Positions 8,169-16,491 of a stretch of DNA of 64,000 nt are shown in pieces; within the stretch, counting starts at the first letter, position 1, and each line of letters opens with the position of its first letter. Source of the DNA: Kaistia sp. 32K. GTDB taxonomy: Bacteria; Pseudomonadota; Alphaproteobacteria; Rhizobiales; Kaistiaceae. A model generated the notes under the pieces. The model saw only the letters and a list, made by a program, of their open reading frames with translations. It did no database searches and was not told where the DNA came from. Location of the stretch: the NCBI RefSeq assembly GCF_016629525.1, contig NZ_AP024269.1:1116001-1180000 (forward strand), read 5' to 3'. Position numbers and translations under genes: made by a program.

Positions 8169-8881
8169 CGTGATCCTCTCTGGTGTTCCGGACGCCTCGC
8201 TGCGGGTCCCGTCCCTTCAGCGCGGGCTCGCCATTCCTGTGGGGCGCCTTCTGAATGACGCTTCCCGGGTCGGTGGACCCGTCCAGCTAGAGCCAACCGA
8301 GCATGAAATACAATGAAAATATTGTGAAATATATCATGAGGCCAAATATCGGTATTCATTGCTGAATTTCTCGGCAAAATGCCTCGCGGGATGCCTATGG
8401 GGCGAGCAGAAGTTGGACGATGTCAAAAGCGAAGCGGGGCGTCGCATAGCCTCCAAAGACGCGGCTGAGGCGAGCCGCGGCTTCTTTCAGGATGGGAATA
8501 CCGGCCGCCATGGCGAGCGCGGCGAGGTCGCCCTGTTGGCCGCAAGGTTGCTTCGGGAAGATGCCCGTCGGCCGGCGCCGGTTGCGGCTGACGAGCCGCG
8601 TCGCTCCGCTCGGCATGGCCGCGTCGCGCGATATCAGGCGGATTGATCCGGGGCGCCGTCGCCCCTTGAATAATCCATGCCTTGTGATATTTCATAAGAA
8701 ATTCCTGTGATGTATCGAGCGACGTTCGCGTTCGCTCGATGAGGTCATACCGTGCTCGCTGGCGTCACTCTCGACGATACCAACTTCTTCCCTCCGAACT
8801 GCCGAAACGCCCGTGAAACGCCGGCATGTCCGGGGCGCCTGCCGATCGCTCCCTACCGCAACTGACGATGGTCCATTTCCC
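8169..8881. other. Long intergenic region with AT-rich promoter islands and no recognisable gene
   Basis: This 713-bp stretch separates the amino-acid importer (minus) from the racemase (plus). Two AT-rich islands stand out. The first, at 8300-8350, holds ACAAT-N6-ATTGT at 8310-8325. The second, at 8670-8705, holds TTGTGA-N4-TCATAAG at 8682-8698. A related TTGTGA-N6-TCATGAG is at 8322-8340. These may be regulator sites for the divergent genes. Between them a GC-rich block (8395-8694) is open on the minus strand, but its product resembles no family I know and opposing frames are equally open. It may be a gene remnant. Confidence 0.4.
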
Positions 8882-9541
8882 ATGACGCGCATTCTCGTTC
8901 TCAACCCCAACAGCTCGGTCGACGTCACGCAGTCGATGGACGCGGCGCTGGATATCCTACGCACGCCGGGCGGTCCCGAGATCGTCTGCGCGACGCTGCG
9001 GGAGGGCCCTCCCGGCATCGAGACGCAGGAGCATGTCGAGCGCGTCGTTTTGCCGATCACGCGCTATTTCGAGGCGAACCGGGCCGACGCCTATGTCATT
9101 GGCTGCTTCTCCGATCCCGGCCTGGCGCTCGCCCGCGAGAACCTGAAGCGGCCGGTTCTGGGCATTGCGGAATCGGCGTTTCATCTGGCGACCGGGCTGG
9201 GGCGTCGCTTCGGCATCATCGCCATCAAGCAGGGCTCGATCGCCCGCCACATGCGCTCAGTTCGCAGCCTCGGCTACATGGACCGGCTCGCTGGCGACCG
9301 TCCGCTCGACATCGGCGTTACCGAGATGCAGGGCAGCGGCGTCGTCGACCGCATCGTCGAGGTCGGCACCGAACTGCGCGATCGCGACGGCGCCGATGTC
9401 CTGATCCTCGGCTGCGCCAGCATGGGCGGCTATCGGAGCGAGATCGAGGATCGGCTCGGCCTTCCCGTCGTCGATCCCACCCAGGCCGCCGTCATGCGCG
9501 CCATGAGCACGCTCTCCCTCGGCTACAAGCAGGCGGTGTGA
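8882..9541 (+). CDS. Aspartate/glutamate/hydantoin racemase family protein
   Basis: Cofactor-independent racemase, 219 residues, of the family that includes hydantoin racemase HyuE. The start MTRILVLNPNSS is the usual first beta strand and Asn-Pro-Asn-Ser motif. Both catalytic cysteines are present: Cys75 in IGCFSDPG and Cys178 in ILGCASMGG. The ATG at 8882 was preferred over in-frame upstream codons because it begins exactly at the conserved strand; the ribosome site is weak. It is cytoplasmic. No hydantoinase or carbamoylase is nearby, so the substrate (5-substituted hydantoin, Asp, Glu or an allantoin-type compound) is open. The amino-acid importer diverges from it and an FCD regulator converges on it. 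Confidence 0.9.
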   Translation: MTRILVLNPNSSVDVTQSMDAALDILRTPGGPEIVCATLREGPPGIETQEHVERVVLPITRYFEANRADAYVIGCFSDPGLALARENLKRPVLGIAESAFHLATGLGRRFGIIAIKQGSIARHMRSVRSLGYMDRLAGDRPLDIGVTEMQGSGVVDRIVEVGTELRDRDGADVLILGCASMGGYRSEIEDRLGLPVVDPTQAAVMRAMSTLSLGYKQAV

Positions 9542-9606
9542 GGTTCGTTTTGGCCGTAGCGCTCGCGGCGCGCGGGGGCTGCTGCGTTCCCTGGACCCCC
9601 TTCGAG

Positions 9607-9623
9607 GCCCGGCATTGCCGGGC
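9607..9623. repeat. Short palindromic intergenic element
   Basis: GCCCGGC, a 3-nt loop, then GCCGGGC: a 7-bp perfect hairpin flanked by GAG and ACCTC that partly extend the pairing. The surrounding string (GAGGCCCGGCATTGCCGGGC then ACCTCAGGATGAT) resembles palindromes common between genes in Bosea and Bradyrhizobium genomes. It sits between the convergent racemase and GntR genes and may end transcription of both. Confidence 0.4.
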
Positions 9624-9716
9624 ACCTCAGGATGATGATGGAGTTTTGGGAATGCAGTCGGGAGGAAGGATACGGCCGCCGACAGACCGGCGAGCTATGG
9701 CGGTGAGGGAAGGGGC

Positions 9717-10469
9717 CTAGAGGCTGATCTGGGCGAAGCCGGGCGAGCTCGTGAGGGCCCTGAACAGGCCCTCGCGGGTGATTTCGTTGTGCTTGATCAT
9801 GATTTCGCGCGCCGCGACCGGATCGCGCGAGCGCAGCACTTCGACGATCGCCTGGTGATCGCTGATCGTCTCGTTGTTGACGTCGCGAAGGCGCGCGCCG
9901 AGGTAGAAGAAGCGCTCCAACTCGTCGATCTGCCGCGTGATCATCAGTTGCAGCCGTTCATTGCCGGACGCCTTGGCGATGGCCGAGTGGAAGTCGCGAT
10001 TGGCCTTGATGAAGCGCTGCAGGCTCGGCTGCTCGCCGCGCTCATAGACGACATCCGCAAGCTTCTGCAGATGGTCGAGTTCGGCATCGGTGATGCGGGC
10101 GCAGGCGAGTTCGGCGGCGCCGGCTTCCAGGATCTTGCGCAGGTCGAACAGCTTGTTCAGGTCACCGAAGGTGATCGGCACGACCTGATAGCCGCGGCGC
10201 GGAAAGGTGCGCACAAAACCTTCGGAGCGCAGCGTCGCCAAGGCCTCGCGGACGGGCGTCTTGCTGACGTCGAAGCGCAGTGCCAGTTCGGCTTCCGACA
10301 ATTCGCGGCCGGGCTCCAGCGCGCAGGTCAGGATCTCCGCGCGCAGGAGATTATAGACCTTGTCGGTCAGCGAAGCCTTGTCGGCCTTCTTGGGAGCGCG
10401 CGCCTTCTTCACGGTCGCCGGGATGGCCTTTTCTGCATTCTTGTCGGCGACCAAATCCATCATCCCCAA
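9717..10469 (-). CDS. GntR-family transcriptional regulator, FCD domain
   Basis: Regulator of 250 residues. After a basic, Lys/Ala-rich tail (about 1-33) the winged HTH follows, with the recognition segment SEAELALRFDVSKTPVREAL. The FCD ligand-binding domain begins near the DLRKILEAGAAELA helix and contains NRDFHSAIAKASGNE, where Asp and His of this family often bind a metal. It converges on the racemase gene and lies near the polar amino-acid importer, so control of that uptake/racemase locus is plausible but not shown. RBS at its start is unremarkable. FCD members usually sense a carboxylate or amino acid. Confidence 0.9.
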   Translation of the reverse strand: MGMMDLVADKNAEKAIPATVKKARAPKKADKASLTDKVYNLLRAEILTCALEPGRELSEAELALRFDVSKTPVREALATLRSEGFVRTFPRRGYQVVPITFGDLNKLFDLRKILEAGAAELACARITDAELDHLQKLADVVYERGEQPSLQRFIKANRDFHSAIAKASGNERLQLMITRQIDELERFFYLGARLRDVNNETISDHQAIVEVLRSRDPVAAREIMIKHNEITREGLFRALTSSPGFAQISL

Positions 10470-10776
10470 GTTTAGCCCGTCAGGCCTTCTCGGCTCTTCC
10501 GCCCATGAGGCAAACGCCGCATTATATCCTTGCTCATATCAAGCGCTACACGCTCACAATGCCCGATGCAATCCGCACGTGGCATGCGGACTGATATGCC
10601 CTCACGCACATCCTCGCGGATAGGATGAGGACGGCGGGAGGCAGTTTCTCGCCGTCCTTTCTGCACCGAGGCTAGACCTTCAGCTCGAAGCGTACCTTGA
10701 ACGCGGGCCCGCTGGACGGAACATCAGATGATCCTTCTGCGGCGCCAACGGCGTCCTTCACTCGCAGAATGTTCGC
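10470..10776. other. Intergenic region with one weak terminator-like hairpin
   Basis: About 300 bp between the FCD regulator start and the end of the sulfur operon; no convincing gene. A 7-bp inverted repeat GACGGCG/CGCCGTC at 10630-10656, followed on the plus strand by CCTTTCT, could stop transcription arriving from the operon. The strip at 10515-10560 is the likely promoter of the GntR gene. Confidence 0.4.
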
Positions 10777-12024
10777 CTAAATCCACGAATGCTGGGGCGG
10801 TCGCACGCCGTTGAGGTAGTAATTCCCTACGGCATGGTATTTCCAGCGGACGGGATCGTGCAGCGTGTGCGTCCGGGCATCTCGCCACAGCCGGTCCAGA
10901 TTGTAGTGGCCGAGGGTCGAGCGGGTCCCGGCGAGTTCGAAGAGCTTGTTGGTGGCGCTGAGGGCCACCTCGGTCGACAGAACCTTGGCTTCGGCGTTCG
11001 CGATCTTGGCTTCCGCGATCGCTGCATCGCTATTTTCAACGATCGTTCTGTCCAAGATGCGGCCGGCCCGCTCCAGCAGCGCTTCCGCGGCATGCAGTCG
11101 GATCTTGAGGTCGCCGATCGCCGCGATCGTGTAGAGGTCGGCCGATGCGGAATCCTCGCCGCTGTCGATCCAGGGACGCGACCGGGTCCTGACGAATTCG
11201 ATGGTCTCGCGGATCGCCGCGTCCGCTATGCCGATATCAATTGCCGAATGAATAAGCTGGCTCTGCGGGCCGACGGCGCTCGGGTTCTCGTAGACCAGAT
11301 GAGCCGGCAGGACGCGAGCGGCCGGAATGTAGACGTTCTTCAGCACCACGGTCCCTGACGCCGTGGTGCGCTGCCCGAACGCCGACCAGTCGTTGATGAC
11401 CTCCAGTCCCGGGGAAGCTCGATCCGCGACGGCGATTACGACACGTCCATCGTCATCGAGGGCGACGATCGGCACGAGATGCGCGAACAGTGCGCCCGTG
11501 GAATAGAACTTTTCGCCGGACACCCTGAAACCTTCGCCATCCCGGGTGAGCCGGGTCTCGAAGGCCTCGACGTTCTTGCCCTTGAATTCGGAGAACGCAT
11601 TGCCGAGCCGATAGCCCTTCAGGACCAGGCCGAAGAGCTCCCGCTTCTGGTCCTCGGAGCCCGTCTGCCGGATCACGTCCAGGATCTCGAAGTTGTTCTG
11701 CGCGATCTGCGTCACCGATGCGTCGCCAGACGCCAGGATGGCGAAGACCTTGCCAAGGGTCGCGAAGGAAACACCGGCGCCGCCATACGCCTTCGGCACG
11801 GTGATGCCCCAAAGGCCGCTCTGCGAGAAGATGTCGACCTCGGCGAAGGGGAGCCGGCGCTCCCTGTCCCGCTCCGCCGCTTCCTTGGCGAAGGTGGAAA
11901 CCAGCGACTGGGCAACGGCGATCGCTTCCTCGTCATTGCCGATCACATGGGCGCGGGCCGCCGGTATTTCTGGAAGCCAGCCGTCGGTTCCCGGCTTGGG
12001 TTTTGCTGATGCAATTTCACTCAT
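10777..12024 (-). CDS. SfnB-family acyl-CoA dehydrogenase-like flavin monooxygenase (sulfur acquisition)
   Basis: Flavoprotein of 415 residues with the acyl-CoA dehydrogenase fold. In the SfnB/DszC group this fold acts as a reduced-flavin monooxygenase on organosulfur compounds. The family-typical start WLPEIPAARAHVIGNDEEAI is followed by GLWGITVPKAYGGAGVS (helical domain), a middle beta domain with FYSTGALFAHL and GQRTTASGTV, and a C-terminal helical bundle ending in DPVRWKYHAVGNYYLNG. The ATG at 12024 has AAGGAG 8 nt upstream; 50 in-frame codons upstream are not conserved. Last gene of a minus-strand operon with a MetNIQ-like importer and an NtaA/DszA monooxygenase, which supports desulfurisation of an imported organosulfur compound. 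Confidence 0.88.
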   Translation of the reverse strand: MSEIASAKPKPGTDGWLPEIPAARAHVIGNDEEAIAVAQSLVSTFAKEAAERDRERRLPFAEVDIFSQSGLWGITVPKAYGGAGVSFATLGKVFAILASGDASVTQIAQNNFEILDVIRQTGSEDQKRELFGLVLKGYRLGNAFSEFKGKNVEAFETRLTRDGEGFRVSGEKFYSTGALFAHLVPIVALDDDGRVVIAVADRASPGLEVINDWSAFGQRTTASGTVVLKNVYIPAARVLPAHLVYENPSAVGPQSQLIHSAIDIGIADAAIRETIEFVRTRSRPWIDSGEDSASADLYTIAAIGDLKIRLHAAEALLERAGRILDRTIVENSDAAIAEAKIANAEAKVLSTEVALSATNKLFELAGTRSTLGHYNLDRLWRDARTHTLHDPVRWKYHAVGNYYLNGVRPPQHSWI

Positions 12025-12073
12025 CCAACGTGCTCCTTGCGGCTGGCGTCCAGTTGCAGAATTCGCGGTGCGA

Positions 12074-12886
12074 TCAGAAGGCAGCGATGATTTGCCCCTT
12101 GTAGTGATCCGCGATGAACTGGCGCGTCTCGTCGCTGTTGAGGGCCTTGGCGAGAATTCCGATAGCCTTGTCATCCTTGTTTTCGGGACGCGTCACGAGA
12201 TACTCGCTCCACACGTTGAAGCCGTCCTGGCCGCGATCGATTAGCAGGGACTTGGAGAGGTCGAGCTTGGCCTCGAAAACATAGTTGCCATTGAGCGCCG
12301 CAAGATCCACTTCGCTCAATGCGCGGGGCAGGATTGCCGATTCAAGCTCGACGATCTTCAGGTTCTTCGGATTCTCGGTGACATCCTTGATCGTCGGCAG
12401 CTTGTCGTCGGGAGCCGTCAGGACGGCCTTGCCGCTCACCTTGATGAGGCCGAGCTGTTGCAGGAGCAGCAGGCCGCGACCGCCGTTCACCGGATCGTTC
12501 GGAATGGCAACCGTCGCGCCGTCGGCGAGCTGATCAACGGAGGTGATCTTCGTGGAGTAGGCGACGAAAGGCTCAATGTGGACCGGCACGATCGGCACAA
12601 GTTGAGTGCCGCGTTCACGGTTGTAGTCATTCAGGAACGGTCGGTACTGATAGTAGTTCGCGTCAAGCTCGCCCGAGACGAGCTGCGCGTTCGGCTGGAT
12701 GTAGTCCGTGAAGACTCGAATATCGAGATCGACACCCTGCTTGGCGACGATTGGCTTCACGAACTCGAGGATCTCCGCATGGGGAATGGCCGTCGCCCCC
12801 ACGGTGAGCTTTTCACCCGCATGGGCGCCCGTGAAGGTGCTGAGTGCCAGGGCGGCTGCGGCCAGAATGGACCGTACGCTTTTCAT
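12074..12886 (-). CDS. metQ: MetQ/NlpA-family substrate-binding protein
   Basis: Periplasmic binding protein, 270 residues, of the family that delivers methionine or related sulfur compounds to MetNI. Signal peptide MKSVRSILAAAALALSTFTGAHA; the Cys required for a lipoprotein is absent, so the protein should be soluble in the periplasm, unlike classical MetQ. Family motifs: LTVGATAIPHAEILEFVKP, the NANYYQYRPFLND-like segment (here DANYYQYRPFLND), IPNDPVNGGRGLLLLQ and the late GNYVFEA. The ATG at 12886 is 7 nt after GGAG and was preferred to the ATG at 12892, which is too close. The neighbouring monooxygenases suggest an organosulfur cargo rather than methionine itself. Confidence 0.9.
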   Translation of the reverse strand: MKSVRSILAAAALALSTFTGAHAGEKLTVGATAIPHAEILEFVKPIVAKQGVDLDIRVFTDYIQPNAQLVSGELDANYYQYRPFLNDYNRERGTQLVPIVPVHIEPFVAYSTKITSVDQLADGATVAIPNDPVNGGRGLLLLQQLGLIKVSGKAVLTAPDDKLPTIKDVTENPKNLKIVELESAILPRALSEVDLAALNGNYVFEAKLDLSKSLLIDRGQDGFNVWSEYLVTRPENKDDKAIGILAKALNSDETRQFIADHYKGQIIAAF

Positions 12887-12917
12887 GCTCATTCTCCTTT
12901 TGCTTTGATCGATCGGT

Positions 12918-13577
12918 TCAACTGCGGGAAAAGCGCCGGACGACGCGGTCGCCCGTCATTTGAATGAGCTGGACGAGCACGATCAGGATCGTGACGCAGA
13001 CCAGCATGATTTCCGTCTTGAAGCGCTGGTAGCCAAAGCGGATGGCGAGATCGCCGAGACCACCGCCTCCGATGGCGCCGGCCATGGCGGTGTAGTCGAT
13101 CAGGACCACCGCGGTGAGCGTGATGGCGGCGGCCAGGCTCGGATAGGCCTCGGGAAGCACGGCACGGAAAATCGTCTGGGCCGTCGTGGCGCCCATCGAT
13201 TCACTCGCCTCGATGATGCCCTTGTCGACCTCGCGCAGAGCCGTTTCCACGAGCCTCGCGAAGAAGGGCGCCGTCCCGACCACCAGCGGAAAGATGACGC
13301 CACGCACGCCGAGCGAGGTGCCGGTGACGATCACCGTGACCGGCATCAGCACGATCAGCAGGATGATGAAAGGGATCGAGCGGATGATGTTGAGAACAAA
13401 CGATATCCCGCCATAGGCCAGCGGCTGCTCCAGCGCCTGGCGCCGGCCGGTGAGAAACAGGAGGATGCCGAGCGGAAGGCCGAACAGGACGGTGAAAACA
13501 AGCGATCCCGCGAGCATGGCCAGCGTCTGGCCGAGCGCGCGAAAGATGTCGCTCCAATAGATGGCGTCAAACGGCAT
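12918..13577 (-). CDS. metI: MetI-family ABC transporter permease
   Basis: Inner-membrane permease, 219 residues, with about five helices: TLAMLAGSLVFTVLFGLPLG, a central NIIRSIPFIILLIVLMPVTV, and the cytoplasmic ASESMGATTAQTIFRAVLPEA coupling loop, then DYTAMAGAIGGGGLGDLAIR, all closely matching MetI of Gram-negative bacteria. It overlaps the ATPase gene by 11 nt, typical of coupled translation. It works with the ATPase upstream and the binding protein downstream as one importer. Confidence 0.94.
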   Translation of the reverse strand: MPFDAIYWSDIFRALGQTLAMLAGSLVFTVLFGLPLGILLFLTGRRQALEQPLAYGGISFVLNIIRSIPFIILLIVLMPVTVIVTGTSLGVRGVIFPLVVGTAPFFARLVETALREVDKGIIEASESMGATTAQTIFRAVLPEAYPSLAAAITLTAVVLIDYTAMAGAIGGGGLGDLAIRFGYQRFKTEIMLVCVTILIVLVQLIQMTGDRVVRRFSRS

Positions 13578-14592
13578 CGGCGATTTCCTCCGGCGTCACC
13601 CGTTCGACGTGGACGCCGGTATGGCGGAGCAACCTGACCGCGCTATCCTCATCTCCGCCAAAGAGACGCACGACGAACTTGGCATACCGAACGTCGCGGA
13701 CATGGCCGACGCGGCCTTCGACGATCTCGAAATCCACGCCCGTCTCGCGCGCCGTCAGGCTCAGGGCCGGCTTGTGCGCGGTCTCGCCCGTCAGGGTCAG
13801 CCGGTAGAGGCGGCCGGCATCGGCGGGATCCAGATCCACGACGGGATCGAGATGCTCGGCCTCGCGTACCAGCTTCAGCGTCGCCGGATGTTTCGGATGC
13901 AGGAAGACGTCGAGGGGCGGCCCGGTCTCGACGACGCGGCCGTGATCGAGCACCGCCACGCGATCGCATGTCTGGCGAATGACTTCCATTTCATGCGTGA
14001 TGAGCACGATCGTCACGCCGAGATCGCGATTGATCTCGCGAAGAAGCGAAAGCACCGATCGCGTCGTGACGGGATCGAGGGCGCTGGTCGCTTCGTCGCA
14101 CAGCAGCACCTCAGGATCGTTGGCCAGTGCCCGGGCAATGCCGACACGCTGCCGCTGGCCGCCGGAGAGCTGTTTCGGATATTTGTCGGCATGCTCGACG
14201 AGCCCGACGCGCGCGAGCAGCCCCGAAACCTTCGCGTCGATTTCGCGGCGGCGGAGGCGGCCGCCGAGTTCCAGCGGATAGGCGATGTTTCCGGCGACCG
14301 TGCGGGAGTTCAGGAGATTGAAGTGCTGGAACACCATGCCAATGCGTCGCCGCAGGCGTCTTAGCTCCTCGCCCCGCGCCGATGTAATCCGCTCATCGCC
14401 GAGGAACACGTCGCCTTCGGTCGGTCGCTCCAGAAGGTTGATGGTACGAACCAAAGTCGACTTGCCGGCGCCAGAGGCGCCAATGATGCCGAAGATCTGC
14501 CCCGCCGGAACTTCCAGATTGATCCCGTGAAGGGCGCGAGTGATCCCGACACGCGTGGAGAAATCGCGCGCAATGTTGACGAGTCGGATCAT
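13567..14592 (-). CDS. metN: MetN-family ABC transporter ATP-binding protein
   Basis: ATPase of 341 residues, the usual MetN length. Walker A GASGAGKST at 38-46, then [24 protein letters not shown] and CDEATSALDP, with VLITHEM as the switch segment. The extra C-terminal domain (about 265-335) is the NIL/ACT-like regulatory domain that, in MetN of E. coli, binds methionine and inhibits transport. The start at 14592 matches the family N-terminus MIRLVNI; the ribosome site is weak and longer in-frame sequence is not conserved. Preceded by the flavin monooxygenase gene with a 91-bp gap. Confidence 0.94.
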   Translation of the reverse strand: MIRLVNIARDFSTRVGITRALHGINLEVPAGQIFGIIGASGAGKSTLVRTINLLERPTEGDVFLGDERITSARGEELRRLRRRIGMVFQHFNLLNSRTVAGNIAYPLELGGRLRRREIDAKVSGLLARVGLVEHADKYPKQLSGGQRQRVGIARALANDPEVLLCDEATSALDPVTTRSVLSLLREINRDLGVTIVLITHEMEVIRQTCDRVAVLDHGRVVETGPPLDVFLHPKHPATLKLVREAEHLDPVVDLDPADAGRLYRLTLTGETAHKPALSLTARETGVDFEIVEGRVGHVRDVRYAKFVVRLFGGDEDSAVRLLRHTGVHVERVTPEEIADAV

Positions 14593-14683
14593 GGCCGGGC
14601 GACGCTCACGCCGCGAACACCGGCAGCATCGCACCCAGGCGGCGCTTGCAACGGCACCTCGCAAAGTTCAAGAGGAGCGGACA

Positions 14684-16093
14684 TCAGGCCTCTGCGATCG
14701 CTGCTTCGATGAGGCTTTCGCGGCGCTTCACAGCCTCGATGTCCCGGTAGGCGTCAGCTGGATGGTTCTTGGGGAGATACGGCCCATCGCCAAAAAGCTT
14801 CTCGCGAAGGGTTCCCGGCTTGTAGGCGGTCGGATAGACGCCGCGCTTCTGGAGTTCGGGAACCAGCAAGTCGACGGCCTGCTCGAAACTCTCCGGCGTC
14901 ACGGCATAGGCGAGGTTGAAGCCGTCGACGTCCGTCTCTTCCGCCCATTCCTGCAGGATGTCGGCGATGGTGCTCGAGGAGCCGACGAAGACCGGCCCGA
15001 CGCCGCCGATCCCGCCCCATTTGGCCAGTTCATCGACGGTCCAGGTCTTTTCGTTCCCTGCGAAGTGCTCGACCATCGAAACGATCGCGTTGGTCTCGAC
15101 CTTTTTCAGGGCGTCCGTCGGGGCATATTGACCGAAGTCGATGCCGCTCCACCCGGACATGAAAACCAGCGAGCCATCGTAGGAAACGTAGTTCTGGTAT
15201 TCCTCGAACCGCTTCTGCGCTTTCTCGTCCGTCTCGTCGATGATCAGGGTAGTCAGATTGTAGATCAGAACCTTGCTGGGATCGCGGCCGGCGGCGGCGA
15301 CCCGTTGTCTGATCTCGGATACATACGCCTTGAGAAGAGGCTTGGTCGGCGCGCCCACGAAGACGCATTCCGCGTGCGCGGCAGCAAACGCCTTGCCGGG
15401 ACCGGAGGCGCCTGCCTGATACAGAACCGGCGTCCGCTGCGGCGACGGTTCGGAGAGGTGGTAGCCGGGCACATTGAAGAACTTGCCCTTGTGGCCGATC
15501 TCATGAACCTTGCTCGGATCCGTAAAGATGCCACGCGTCGGATCGCGCAGGACGGCGTCTTCCTCCCAGCTTCCCTCGAAAAGCTTGTAGAGCACCTCGA
15601 CATATTCGGCCGCTATCTCATAGCGGTTGTCATGATTTTGCAGCCCCGCCTGGCCGACGTTCTTCGCGCCGCTCTCCAGATAGGAGGTGACGATGTTCCA
15701 GCCCACGCGTCCCTTGGTGTGGTGATCGGCCGTCGAGAGGCGTCGGGCGAAAGTGTAGGGATGCTCGAACGAGGTCGATGCCGTGATGCCTATGCCCAGA
15801 TGTTCGGTCGCGAGCGCGATCGGCGCGGCCAATTGCAGGGGATCATTGACCGGGATCTGCGCGGCCTGCTCGATGGCGTGATAGTTCGACCCTTTGTAGA
15901 CGTCGTAATAGCCAATGACGTCAGCGATAAAGATGCCGTCGAAGACGCCGCGCTCCAGCGTGCGCGCCAAATCCTGCCAGTAATCGAGATCCTTGTACTT
16001 CCAGGATCTGTCGCGCGGATGCTTCCACAGGCCGGGCGACTGATGGCCGACGCAGTTCATATCGAAGGCATTAAAGCGGATCTGGCGGGGCAT
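14684..16093 (-). CDS. NtaA/SnaA/DszA-family flavin-dependent monooxygenase
   Basis: Reduced-flavin monooxygenase of the bacterial luciferase-like superfamily, 469 residues, with the family start RQIRFNAFDMNCVGHQSPGLW and blocks DGIFIADV, ASTSFEHPYTFARRLSTADH, GRVGWNIVTSYLESGAKN and VLYQAGASGPGKAFAA. Members oxidise substrates such as nitrilotriacetate, dibenzothiophene sulfone or pristinamycin with FMNH2 from a separate reductase; no reductase gene is in this operon. Start: ATG at 16093; a TTG at 16123 is a poorer alternative. It heads the operon with MetNIQ-like transport and an SfnB-type enzyme, which points to sulfur scavenging from a sulfonate or sulfone under sulfate limitation. Exact substrate unknown. 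Confidence 0.9.
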   Translation of the reverse strand: MPRQIRFNAFDMNCVGHQSPGLWKHPRDRSWKYKDLDYWQDLARTLERGVFDGIFIADVIGYYDVYKGSNYHAIEQAAQIPVNDPLQLAAPIALATEHLGIGITASTSFEHPYTFARRLSTADHHTKGRVGWNIVTSYLESGAKNVGQAGLQNHDNRYEIAAEYVEVLYKLFEGSWEEDAVLRDPTRGIFTDPSKVHEIGHKGKFFNVPGYHLSEPSPQRTPVLYQAGASGPGKAFAAAHAECVFVGAPTKPLLKAYVSEIRQRVAAAGRDPSKVLIYNLTTLIIDETDEKAQKRFEEYQNYVSYDGSLVFMSGWSGIDFGQYAPTDALKKVETNAIVSMVEHFAGNEKTWTVDELAKWGGIGGVGPVFVGSSSTIADILQEWAEETDVDGFNLAYAVTPESFEQAVDLLVPELQKRGVYPTAYKPGTLREKLFGDGPYLPKNHPADAYRDIEAVKRRESLIEAAIAEA

Positions 16094-16491
16094 GCGGGTT
16101 CCAACGAGGACTAATGACAGCAAGCCTAGCGGCGCCCCTTCTTAAAGATAGATAATCTATAGTTATTATCGGCTAATAGTTGGAAGATTTTTCGAAGCAT
16201 AGGCGCCAAGTCGAACGGGAATACGTGGATTTGGATGTGTTCAGCGCGGGTCGGCGAAATATCTACATCAAGTGATCGACTTGATATCCTGCGCAGCCCT
16301 GGCGGAAGGCGTCCCGGCTCCAGTGGCTGAAGGATAGCGAGCCTGCCAGCCGGATCGAGCCCTTGCCGCCCTGGGCAAGGGCCCGTATTGCGTTGGAGAC
16401 CTCGACGTCCGGCGACTTCAAGCGCAATCGTCTGTGAGGGGGGCGGGAGATTCCGCATTGCGTGGCGGCCATTGCCGGGCATGATGGCGCC
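16094..16491. promoter_or_regulatory. Divergent promoter region with an inverted repeat
   Basis: Nearly 400 bp between the sulfur operon (minus) and nasT (plus). The strip 16140-16200 is strongly AT-rich and contains GATAAT-N8-ATTATC (16151-16170), a 20-bp inverted repeat 58 bp upstream of the monooxygenase ATG, a candidate operator or promoter core. The nasT-proximal half is GC-rich; nothing there was recognised as a gene or as a sigma-54 site. Confidence 0.45.

Noticed and set aside
14540..16114. 524-codon plus-strand frame opposite the flavin monooxygenase
   Set aside because: Shadow of the NtaA/DszA-type gene on the minus strand; no ribosome site or family features.
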